Shown here: one piece after another, positions 16,606-23,738 of the stretch
Layout of the letters: each line of letters opens with the position of its first letter
Position numbering within the stretch: position 1 is the stretch's first letter
Source: Variovorax sp. 679
GTDB lineage: Bacteria; Pseudomonadota; Gammaproteobacteria; Burkholderiales; Burkholderiaceae_C
Reading direction: 5' to 3'
Assembly: GCF_003952185.1 (NCBI RefSeq)
Contig: NZ_RXFS01000004.1
Coordinates: 546,061-610,060, forward strand
DNA length: 64,000 nt
Notes under the pieces: model-generated
Told to the model about the DNA's origin: nothing
Database searches by the model: none
Seen by the model: only the letters and a program-made list of their open reading frames with translations
Made by a program: the position numbers and the translations under genes

Positions 16606-17640
16606 TTACTCGGAAGGGCGGCGCCCCGTGACCGTTTCGATGGTGTCCATCGCGTTCGGCGCGAGGTTGGCCATGATTTCGAGAAAGCTCACGCCGATGA
16701 GCTTCTTCGCGCGCTCGATCAGCAGCGGCGCGGGGTTGCCTGGCTCGGCCTGCTCGAGATAGCGGATCACCCGGTCGAGCATCTGCACAGCGTCCTGCCG
16801 GCTCTGGATCTCGCCGCGCGCGGCGGAGCGGGGCGCACCCGCGCCGTTGGCCTGGGCGTCCGCCGTGCCTGAGGCTTCGTCCGCGGCCGCTTCGGCCGGC
16901 GCACCGCTGGCTGAGGCGCAGGCCTTCTGCAGCACGCGCGCGATGGCGCGCAGCGGATCGAGGTCGAAGGCATCGGCGCGGCCGGTGCGGTCGGCGATGA
17001 GCTTCCTCAGCTGATCCACCTGCGCGGGCACGTCGAGCGCGGCCTGGATCGCCTCGGGCCGCTCGGACTGGATGGCCTCCAGGCCGCCTTGCACCTGCGC
17101 CATCGAATACGCCGCCTCGCCGCCGACGGCGGTGAGCGCGTTGTGGGCAATGGCGATGTCGCGCACGCGGATCGGGCCCACGCCGCGCGCAATGCCGAGC
17201 TGCGCCTCGTAGAGGTCGCGCAGGCCCATGTTCTCGTCGGTCAGCGGCGCGAGCGCGTTCAGGCGCATCGTCGGGTCGTTGTCGTCGTCGGCATCCAGCT
17301 TTGGATGTATGCCGTCCCAGAAGGTGTCGAGCAATCCGTTGAGCAGCCGCAGCCCGGCGGCGAAGCCTTCCACGCCCTGCATGCGGGTGGATGCGCGCAG
17401 CAGCAGCACGGCCGCGCGAACGTCCTTGCTGCGGCGAAGGATGTTTTCGGCCTTCTCGCCGACCTCGCGCCACTCGGGCTCGACCGCCGGAATCACGGTG
17501 TCGCCGAACTGCTGCTCGGGCTTGCCCTGCGCATCCGCGACCAGTGCCATGAAGTCCGCGTCGTACTCGAGATCGTCGCCGCATGGCGACGCATCGCCGA
17601 TGGGCGCGAGCAGTGTTGCAGCGAGTTCGTTGTTCAGCAT
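16606..17640 (-). CDS. tssA: T6SS baseplate/sheath cap protein TssA
   Basis: A 344-residue TssA/ImpA protein that starts sheath polymerisation from the baseplate. The N-terminal ImpA_N region is clear (LLAPIGDASPCGDDLEYD, then VAVLLLRASTRMQGVEGFAAG-like, WDGIHPKLDADDDNDPTMRL). A variable Ala/Pro linker follows (~235-270). The short C-terminal domain reads AVQMLDRVIRYLEQAEPGNP and ends LAPNAMDTIETVTGR. ATG 17640 fits the family's usual N-terminus and lies 18 bp downstream of the predicted transcription start. Confidence 0.93.
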   Translation of the reverse strand: MLNNELAATLLAPIGDASPCGDDLEYDADFMALVADAQGKPEQQFGDTVIPAVEPEWREVGEKAENILRRSKDVRAAVLLLRASTRMQGVEGFAAGLRLLNGLLDTFWDGIHPKLDADDDNDPTMRLNALAPLTDENMGLRDLYEAQLGIARGVGPIRVRDIAIAHNALTAVGGEAAYSMAQVQGGLEAIQSERPEAIQAALDVPAQVDQLRKLIADRTGRADAFDLDPLRAIARVLQKACASASGAPAEAAADEASGTADAQANGAGAPRSAARGEIQSRQDAVQMLDRVIRYLEQAEPGNPAPLLIERAKKLIGVSFLEIMANLAPNAMDTIETVTGRRPSE

Positions 17641-17664
17641 GTTGCCTGTTGGAGTCCGCTGGTG

Positions 17665-17693
17665 ATAATCAAAGATGCGTCTTGACCGGTCAA
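17665..17693 (-). promoter_or_regulatory. Predicted promoter of the tssA-tssB-tssC-hcp unit, with a 12-bp palindrome
   Basis: Read on the minus strand: TTGACC (17693-17688), a 17-bp spacer, then GATTAT (17670-17665). The -35 box is half of the perfect palindrome TTGACCGGTCAA (17682-17693), which could also be an operator. It lies in the 71-bp gap between divergent tssA and tssJ. No convincing plus-strand -10 was found for tssJ. Confidence 0.55.
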
Positions 17694-17711
17694 TGCAACG
17701 AAGGGAATAGC

Positions 17712-18224
17712 ATGCGCACGCTGGGTACACACCATTCGTCCTATGAAGGCTTCCTCGGCGCGGCAACGCGGCGCCGCATCGCGATCCTCGGCCTTGCTGG
17801 AGCCGGTCTTCTGCTTGCGGGCTGCGCGGCGAAGCCGGTCGTCACCACGGTGGCCGTCACGCTCACGGCGGGGGCCGACGCCAACCCCGATGCGCGCGGC
17901 CGCGCATCTCCGCTCACCGTGCGCGTGTATGCACTGAAGTCGCCGGGCCCGTTCGAGGGCTCCGACTTCTTCTCGCTGTTCGAGAAGGATCAGGCCACGC
18001 TCGGCGCCGAGCTCGTGCAGCGCGAAGAAGTGCTGCTGCGGCCCGGCGAGACGAAGAAGCTCGACTTCAACCTGCCGCCCGACGCGAAGTCGATGGGCGT
18101 GATGGCGGCCTACCGCGACCTGGACCGCGCGCGCTGGCGCGAGGTGCGTCCCGTCGTCACGGGCAAGGCGCAGTCGCTCGACGTGACCTTCGGCGCGCGC
18201 GCGATGCGCGTCGACAGCAAGTAG
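17712..18224 (+). CDS. tssJ: T6SS outer-membrane lipoprotein TssJ
   Basis: A 170-residue lipoprotein with a basic N-terminus, a hydrophobic segment and the lipobox LLLAGC (Cys at ~37). The mature part is the TssJ transthyretin-like fold: VAVTLTAGADANPDARGRAS, LTVRVYALKSPGPFEGSDFF, SLFEKDQATLGAELVQREE and the LRPGETKKLDF strand. TssJ anchors the TssL-TssM membrane complex to the outer membrane. The start at ATG 17712 gives a normal lipoprotein signal. It is divergent from tssA and convergent (6 bp apart) with the short tssM-like gene. Confidence 0.93.
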   Translation: MRTLGTHHSSYEGFLGAATRRRIAILGLAGAGLLLAGCAAKPVVTTVAVTLTAGADANPDARGRASPLTVRVYALKSPGPFEGSDFFSLFEKDQATLGAELVQREEVLLRPGETKKLDFNLPPDAKSMGVMAAYRDLDRARWREVRPVVTGKAQSLDVTFGARAMRVDSK

Positions 18225-18230
18225 CAGCAG

Positions 18231-19334
18231 CTACGGCTGCGATGGCCGGCCCGGCCGCACCAGCGGCTGGTCGACCGGAAGGAAGCGCTCGAACAGGTCG
18301 GTCACGAAGGCGCCGCCGACAGCACCCGATGCGGCGGCCGTGAGATACAGGCCGCGCCAGCGCGGCGCGCGCGGGCTCTTGCCGTGGTTCTCGAACAGCA
18401 CCTGCGCGAACTCGCGCAGGCCGGGCCGCAGGGCGCGCACGGCCTCCAGGAATTCATGAATGGCGAGCCGGCCCGTCGCACCGGGCTGCTCGCGCAGCAA
18501 TGCCATGCGCAGCGCGTGCAACTGCTCGGCGATCGGGTCGAACACGGCATCGAGCCGCTCCCCGGCCGGCGTCTCTATGAAGGCCGACGGATCGGTCAAG
18601 CGGTGCCCCAGCACCTGTGCCAGCACTTCGGGCGGCAGCGCGCCGTGCAGGGTTTCATATCCCGCGAGCCGTTCGAGCCCGGTCACGACGAGGTAGGTGG
18701 GCATCTGCAGGCGCAGCGTGTCGCTGGTCTCGTCGAGCAGGCGGCGCGCCCGCGCGGCCAGGGCTTTCAGTTCCGCCGCGTCGGCCTCCAGCAGGTCGGT
18801 GGCGGCCACGCACACCACCAGGCCGTTGAGCGGCAGCCGGTCGCGCCGCTCGGCCAGCGCGAGCAGCGAGTGCAGCCACAGGCCGCGCGATTGCGGCGCG
18901 CCGGCCATGTCGCCGACCGCCGCCGCATCGATCTCGATGGCCATCAGCCGGGACGTCAGCCACCAGCGCCACCACGCGCCGCCGGGGGCAGTGTCGTCCG
19001 CGCATTCGGCATGCGCCGTCGCGAACAGGCCCGGCAGGTTGGCCGCCGCGTCGCCGAAGCAAAGGAACCACGGCACCGGCGCCGCGGGCTTCTGCCGGTG
19101 CACGCGGCGCATGGCCTGCTGCGCCTGTGTCATGCCTTCCCTCAGCGCGGCGATGGCGCTCTCGCCGGCGCCGGCAGCGGGGTCGCCGAGCGCCGAGATG
19201 CGCTTTTGCAGACCACGCCGGCGCGCGCCCCGGCCCGCGTCGCGCACCACCGCGTACAGCAGGCAGAAACCTAGCAGGCACAACGACAGCAGCAGCCAGA
19301 GGCGATGGGTGGGCGACAGCAGCAGCGCGTTCAT
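18231..19334 (-). CDS. Short TssM/IcmF-like protein (cytoplasmic domain only, degenerate NTPase motifs)
   Basis: A 367-residue protein that aligns by eye with the cytoplasmic N-terminal domain of TssM. It has one hydrophobic segment (~10-28), PWFLCFGDAAANLPGLF where TssM has a Walker A loop, RLMAIEIDAAAV where Walker B is expected, LPLNGLVVCVAATDLL, MPTYLVVTGLERLAG where active homologues have TKxD, and the end motif RGLYLTAAASG...FVTDLFERFLP. It then stops. Normal TssM is about 1,100-1,300 residues, with a third membrane span and a large periplasmic arm that binds TssJ. The Walker A Gly-Lys-Thr is absent. The start overlaps the tssL stop by four bases, so the two are coupled. Confidence 0.75.
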   Translation of the reverse strand: MNALLLSPTHRLWLLLSLCLLGFCLLYAVVRDAGRGARRRGLQKRISALGDPAAGAGESAIAALREGMTQAQQAMRRVHRQKPAAPVPWFLCFGDAAANLPGLFATAHAECADDTAPGGAWWRWWLTSRLMAIEIDAAAVGDMAGAPQSRGLWLHSLLALAERRDRLPLNGLVVCVAATDLLEADAAELKALAARARRLLDETSDTLRLQMPTYLVVTGLERLAGYETLHGALPPEVLAQVLGHRLTDPSAFIETPAGERLDAVFDPIAEQLHALRMALLREQPGATGRLAIHEFLEAVRALRPGLREFAQVLFENHGKSPRAPRWRGLYLTAAASGAVGGAFVTDLFERFLPVDQPLVRPGRPSQP

Positions 19335-20665
19335 CGGGGGACGGTCTCGAGAAAAACGAAGTCGGCGATCAGCCGCTCGCTGTTCTTGCTGGCCGCGAGC
19401 GATTCGCGCAGCCGCAGCAGGTAGGTCGAGGCCAGTTCGAAGGGTGGCCGGTCGGAAGTCTCCGTGAGCGGCGTGGGCGACGACAGCACGGTGATCAGCA
19501 CGCTGCCGAAGGGCGGGCTCACCAGCCAGCTCGAGGGAATGTCGCGGCCTATCTGCAGCGTCTCGCCGGCCTGCAGCCGGGTGGGAACCTGCCCGGCGTT
19601 GAGGTGCATGACCGAGCCGTCGACGGTGTAGTAGTCGACCCAGATGTAGCTGTCGTGGCGCGGCGCGACGACCTGCACGCGTACGTTGTCGCCTTCGCGC
19701 AGGCGGCCTTCGCGGGCCGAGGGCGCGTCGATGTCCAGCCCATAGGCCTTCTCGGTGTTGCGCATCTGGTAAGGCTTGAGGATGGCAAACACCTCGCAGT
19801 GCGGCCATACGCGCAGGCCGATGTCGAAGCGCGGCGCCTTCACGCCGGGCAGCGCGCTCACTTCGTGCTCCACGCGCGGCAGGTCGCCGGGCAGCGAGAC
19901 GAAGCCGGTGACCCGCGTGCGGCCCTCGTGGTCGACGCTGGCCGTGAGGTCGGCACAGGCAAAAGTCTGAAGGTGCTGCTCGATGCGCTGGGCCAGGCCG
20001 GTGGCGGCCGCGGGCGGGCCGCTCGACCACAGCCACAGCATGTAGAGCAGGGGCACCGCGAGCGCCAGCGCGGCGCCGCTGAGCAGCAGCGTGCGGTCGC
20101 GCCGGCGCGTGTCGTTGGGGCCGCGCGGGTCGGGCACGTCGTACGGCTGCGGCGTGATGTGGTCCTGCACCAGGCTGCCCGTGGAGAGCGGGCGCAGCAG
20201 GAGCTGGCGGCCGTGCAGGTCCTTCAGCTTGCCCAGTTCGCCGTGGTCGCCGTCCTCGAAGTAGTACTGGCCCTTGAAGCCGAGCGACAGTGCGTGCCAG
20301 TACACCTCGCGCACGGCATCGTCGCTGGCGCCCAGGGCCGACAGGTGGTGGAAGAACTCGCTGTGCGCGTTGTTGGAGTTGAAGAGCTGCACCTGCAGCG
20401 GGGCCACCGTGCCTGCTGCCGTGGCGGCGTCGGGGTGGCGCGCGAGGATCTCGTCGATCCAGGCCACCATCGCGAAAGCCGCGGACTCGATCTGCGATGC
20501 GGGCGTGCCCGAAGCCTCGGCGGCGGCGCGCGCCGCATCGAGCAATTGCCGGGCCCGCTGCTGCGCCGCGTCATGCGGCAGCAGGGGCGCGCCGGACGCG
20601 ATCGATGCGTCCAGTGCAAGGCCGGACGAGATGAAGCTGGAGAAGCAGTCTAGGAGGCGGGCCAT
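19331..20665 (-). CDS. tssL: T6SS inner-membrane protein TssL (DotU) with C-terminal DUF4384-like domain
   Basis: A 444-residue protein. Residues 1-~170 are DotU/TssL: LLDCFSSFISSG, ESAAFAMVAWIDEILARH, QLFNSNNAHSEFFHHL, EVYWHALSLGFKGQYYF and the LLRPL stretch. One membrane span follows (~188-208, LLLSGAALALAVPLLYMLWL). The C-terminal ~230 residues form an extracytoplasmic extension: a short BON-like part (LTASVDHEGRTRVTGFV) and a DUF4384-like part (LREGDNVRVQVVAPRHDSYI, then LQAGETLQIG). Ordinary TssL has only a short tail, or an OmpA-like domain instead. It is coupled to the short TssM downstream. Confidence 0.85.
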   Translation of the reverse strand: MARLLDCFSSFISSGLALDASIASGAPLLPHDAAQQRARQLLDAARAAAEASGTPASQIESAAFAMVAWIDEILARHPDAATAAGTVAPLQVQLFNSNNAHSEFFHHLSALGASDDAVREVYWHALSLGFKGQYYFEDGDHGELGKLKDLHGRQLLLRPLSTGSLVQDHITPQPYDVPDPRGPNDTRRRDRTLLLSGAALALAVPLLYMLWLWSSGPPAAATGLAQRIEQHLQTFACADLTASVDHEGRTRVTGFVSLPGDLPRVEHEVSALPGVKAPRFDIGLRVWPHCEVFAILKPYQMRNTEKAYGLDIDAPSAREGRLREGDNVRVQVVAPRHDSYIWVDYYTVDGSVMHLNAGQVPTRLQAGETLQIGRDIPSSWLVSPPFGSVLITVLSSPTPLTETSDRPPFELASTYLLRLRESLAASKNSERLIADFVFLETVPR

Positions 20666-20908
20666 GGGCGGGCCCGCTCATTCATGCATTGCGAAGGATG
20701 CCTTGCACCGGCGTCTGCAGCGATGGCACATGCCCATGTCCCCGGTTCCTTCGAGTGGGCGTTCATTCTTTCAAAGTGCTTGCGACAGGCGCCATACCGC
20801 TTGGGGTCTATGCCGTTGGTGGGGCCGCCGGCCTTGCTGCGCGGGGCATTCGCCGGTATCTTCGGCGTCTGCCGTGCGTTGCACGCTGGGACACGGGGAA
20901 AAGACATC

Positions 20909-21619
20909 ATGAAAATACTGATCGCCGACGACCACCGGCTCGTCATCGAGGCGGTCAAAGCCAAGTTGTCGGAGCTGGAGCCCGGCATCGAATTCGTCCT
21001 GGCGATGAGCGTCGACGAATTGCTTGCCGGAGCCACCGACGACCTCGACCTGGCCCTGATCGACCTCAACATGCCCGGTGCCGATGGCCAGGCCCACATC
21101 GACGAAATCAGGCAGCGCCATCCGGCGGTGCCGGTGATCGTGCTGTCGGGCTACGAAGACCCGGCCATCATGCGCAGCGCGCTCGAGCGCGGCGTGCTCG
21201 GATTCATACCCAAGGCCTATTCGCCCGACGTCATGCTCTCGGCCGTGCGGCTGGTGCTGGCCGGCGGCGTGTACGTGCCGCCGATGATGCTGACGGCGCT
21301 GCCGCCTGGCATCGTTGCCGGCATGGCGCCGCAGGCCGGAGCCGAATCGCTCGTGCGTGGCGGCGGCGCCGGCAGCAACGGTGGTGGCGGTGGCACCCAG
21401 ACGCTGGAGCACCTGCGCAGCGTGCTCACCGAGCGGCAGGTCGAGGTGCTGCAGCTGCTGTCGCAGGGCAAGCCCAACAAGCTCATCGGGCGCAGCCTGG
21501 GCATCAGCGAAGGCACGGTGAAGATCCACCTGGCAGCCATCTTCCGGGCGCTCAACGTGCGCAACCGTACCGAGGCGGTGGTGGCGGCGCAGGCGCTGAC
21601 CGAGGCGCAGCAGGCCTGA
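20909..21619 (+). CDS. Two-component response regulator, NarL/LuxR type
   Basis: A 236-residue regulator. The receiver domain (1-~120) has the acidic pair ADDH (~6-9), the phosphoacceptor Asp in ALIDLNMPG (~52-60), and the VIVLSGYED and FIPKAY segments with the conserved Lys. A Gly-rich linker (GGGAGSNGGGGG) precedes the LuxR-type HTH (~165-230, LTERQVEVLQLLSQGKPNKL, then ISEGTVKIHLAAIFRALNV). No cognate histidine kinase is adjacent. It is divergent from tssL across a 243-bp gap in which I see no firm promoter, and it faces phoD convergently. A link to T6SS control is possible but only positional. Confidence 0.88.
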   Translation: MKILIADDHRLVIEAVKAKLSELEPGIEFVLAMSVDELLAGATDDLDLALIDLNMPGADGQAHIDEIRQRHPAVPVIVLSGYEDPAIMRSALERGVLGFIPKAYSPDVMLSAVRLVLAGGVYVPPMMLTALPPGIVAGMAPQAGAESLVRGGGAGSNGGGGGTQTLEHLRSVLTERQVEVLQLLSQGKPNKLIGRSLGISEGTVKIHLAAIFRALNVRNRTEAVVAAQALTEAQQA

Positions 21620-21636
21620 GCAGCCCGTGCACGGTC

Positions 21637-23550
21637 TCAGGCAATGACCGGTGCCGCGATCCCGTTGACTGTCGCGGCCACGGTGACGGTACGCCCCACG
21701 GTTGCGGTGTAGGTCGGATCCTTGACGCTGGTCACGTAGACGTACTCGCCCTTGACCGCGGCGGCCGTGACCGTCATCAGCAGGTAACCGCGGCGCGTCG
21801 TGTCGCAGTAGCCGACGTCGTCGATCAAGCCCAGTCCTGCCCCGATGGCCGATTGACCCAGTTGCGGGACGAGGGCGCTGCCATCGATGGAGCTCGCCAC
21901 TGTGCCAAGCCCGGCGCCTTCGAATCCGCTCGACGTGACCGAGGTGCCGGCAAACTCGACGCCGACCTTGTCGCCTGCCAGGGTGGTCAGATGGGTGAAC
22001 CAGCCGTTGTGCGAATCGCCGGAGAGCGTTACCAGCCGCTTGCCTTGCGTCTTGATGGTTTGCAGGATGGCCTCGCGCTGCGCCGGATAGCCATCCCATG
22101 CATCGAGGCTGTACGGCAGCCGCGGATTGGTCGCGGGGTCGAGCAGCGCAGTCTGTGTCGGATCGAGAGTGCCGCCGGAAGCGCGAACCGCCTTGGCCTG
22201 GAGGTACGCGCCGATCGCCGCCGGGGTGCCCGCGGGGTTGGAGGCCACTGTGGTCAGTACCGATGCCGGGAACCACATGCGGGCCATGATGGTCTGGTTG
22301 CCCAGCAACTGCCATGTCGCCGTCGATGCATTCATGCCGCTGGTGAGCCAGTTCTGCTGCTCGGCGCTCATCATCTGGCGCGACGCGTCGGGACGCACGC
22401 CATTCGCGGCCGGCGTCAGTCCGGCGAGATAGCGCGCGATGCCACCGTCGGCATCGCCGAAGTTGTTGTACTGGCGGTCCCGGCCTTCGATGCGCGTGTC
22501 CAGCATGTGCAGCGTGAAGATGTTGCCGAAGTCGAAGCGGCGATAGATCTTCAGCAGGTTGGCCGGGTCCGGTGTGCGGATCGGCATCCACTCGTGATAG
22601 ACCTTGGCGGCGATGTTCTTGCGGGTCACCCAGTCGCCCTGCGTGGCCGGGTTGTGGTTCTCGGCACCGTTCACGTAGGCGTCGTTCGCAAGCTCGTGGT
22701 CGTCCCACACCGTGATCCACGGCATGCGGGCATGCGCGGCCTGCAGGTTCAGGTCCGACTTGTAGAGCGCATGGCGTGTGCGGTAGTCGTTCATCGTCAC
22801 GATGTCGTTGGCGGGACTGGTGACGCGGTTGCCCGGGATGTTCGAGTTGCCGTACTTGCCGGGGTCCGAGCCGTACTCGTAGATGTAGTCGCCCACGTGC
22901 AGCGCGTACAGCGCGTCGGATTTCGCGGCCGCGTCGTATGCGTGGAAGTAGCCCTCGGAGTAGAGCGAGCAGGAGAACACGGCGAACTTGACCGACGCAG
23001 CGTTGGTCGCGGGCAGTGTGCGCGTGGTGCCTATGGTCGACGACGCGCCGCTGGCATCGCGAAAGCGGTAGAAGTAACTGGCACCGGCCACGAGGCCCGT
23101 CACGTCGACCTTGGCCGTGAAGGAAGCGCTTTCGGTGGCGGTCACCATGCCGTTGCGAACCACCTTGGCGAAGGCGGCGTCGCTGGCCACTTCCCAGGTA
23201 AGCGCTACGTCGGCGGTGCTGCCTGGAACCTTGGCGTGCGTCCAGAGAATCACGCGATCCGTCAACGGGTCTCCGCTGGCGACTCCAAATGCGAATGCCG
23301 CCGGAGTGGGGGCGGCCGGTGCGGGCGCCGGGGCCGGAGCCGGTGCCGGAGGAGCGGTGAAGTCGAACCCGCCGCCGCCACTGCCTCCTCCCCCGCATGC
23401 CGCCAACGAGCCGGCCGCTGCAAGAGCAGCCGCGCTGGCAGAAGACTTGACGAGAAAATCCAGGAAGTCGCGGCGGTGCCGATTCGCGACCTCGCGCGGG
23501 TCCGTGTCCGTGGTGGCCTGGTTGATCGTTGAGGTACTTTGCTTGTTCAT
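21637..23550 (-). CDS. PhoD-type alkaline phosphatase / phosphodiesterase, lipoprotein
   Basis: A 637-residue secreted enzyme. The N-terminus has an RRDFLDFL twin-arginine-like motif followed by a hydrophobic stretch and LAACGGG, so it is likely exported by Tat and lipidated. A Gly then Pro/Ala repeat linker leads to the PhoD N-terminal Ig-like domain (~85-180) and the metallophosphatase domain: FAVFSCSLYSEGYFHAYD, LHVGDYIYEYGSDPG, WDDHELAND, LLGNQTIM and TLSGDSHNGWF. These are the metal ligands of the family. It should hydrolyse phosphate esters or diesters outside the inner membrane. No PHO-box-like element was identified by eye. Confidence 0.92.
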   Translation of the reverse strand: MNKQSTSTINQATTDTDPREVANRHRRDFLDFLVKSSASAAALAAAGSLAACGGGGSGGGGFDFTAPPAPAPAPAPAPAAPTPAAFAFGVASGDPLTDRVILWTHAKVPGSTADVALTWEVASDAAFAKVVRNGMVTATESASFTAKVDVTGLVAGASYFYRFRDASGASSTIGTTRTLPATNAASVKFAVFSCSLYSEGYFHAYDAAAKSDALYALHVGDYIYEYGSDPGKYGNSNIPGNRVTSPANDIVTMNDYRTRHALYKSDLNLQAAHARMPWITVWDDHELANDAYVNGAENHNPATQGDWVTRKNIAAKVYHEWMPIRTPDPANLLKIYRRFDFGNIFTLHMLDTRIEGRDRQYNNFGDADGGIARYLAGLTPAANGVRPDASRQMMSAEQQNWLTSGMNASTATWQLLGNQTIMARMWFPASVLTTVASNPAGTPAAIGAYLQAKAVRASGGTLDPTQTALLDPATNPRLPYSLDAWDGYPAQREAILQTIKTQGKRLVTLSGDSHNGWFTHLTTLAGDKVGVEFAGTSVTSSGFEGAGLGTVASSIDGSALVPQLGQSAIGAGLGLIDDVGYCDTTRRGYLLMTVTAAAVKGEYVYVTSVKDPTYTATVGRTVTVAATVNGIAAPVIA

Positions 23551-23667
23551 GTGAAGGTTCCGACTGAGTCACGCATTAGGTGGAACCAACATGACGCACG
23601 CATGAAGAAGCGATGGCGGCTTTCTTGCGTTGCGGCCGCTCACGCACTGGTTGGTGTTGTCGCGCTC

Positions 23668-23717
23668 GGCGGCGATCTTCCGTGCGCTCGACGTACGCAA
23701 CCGCACCAAGGCGATGG
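23668..23717 (+). pseudogene. Fragment of a LuxR-type regulator gene (3' end)
   Basis: About 50 bp encode AIFRALDVRNRTKAM in frame, nearly the same as AIFRALNVRNRTEAV at the end of the response regulator at 20909-21619; the DNA matches at roughly 80% by eye. Flanking sequence on both sides does not continue the match. It lies in the 188-bp gap between phoD and the GH92 gene, so it looks like the remnant of a duplicated or rearranged regulator gene. Confidence 0.5.
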
Positions 23718-23738
23718 CTTCATCCGCTTCCTTATTCC

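Noticed and set aside
17682..17710. Plus-strand promoter for tssJ using TTGACC and GAATAG
   Set aside because: GAATAG matches the -10 consensus poorly, and the start codon would lie only two bases after it.
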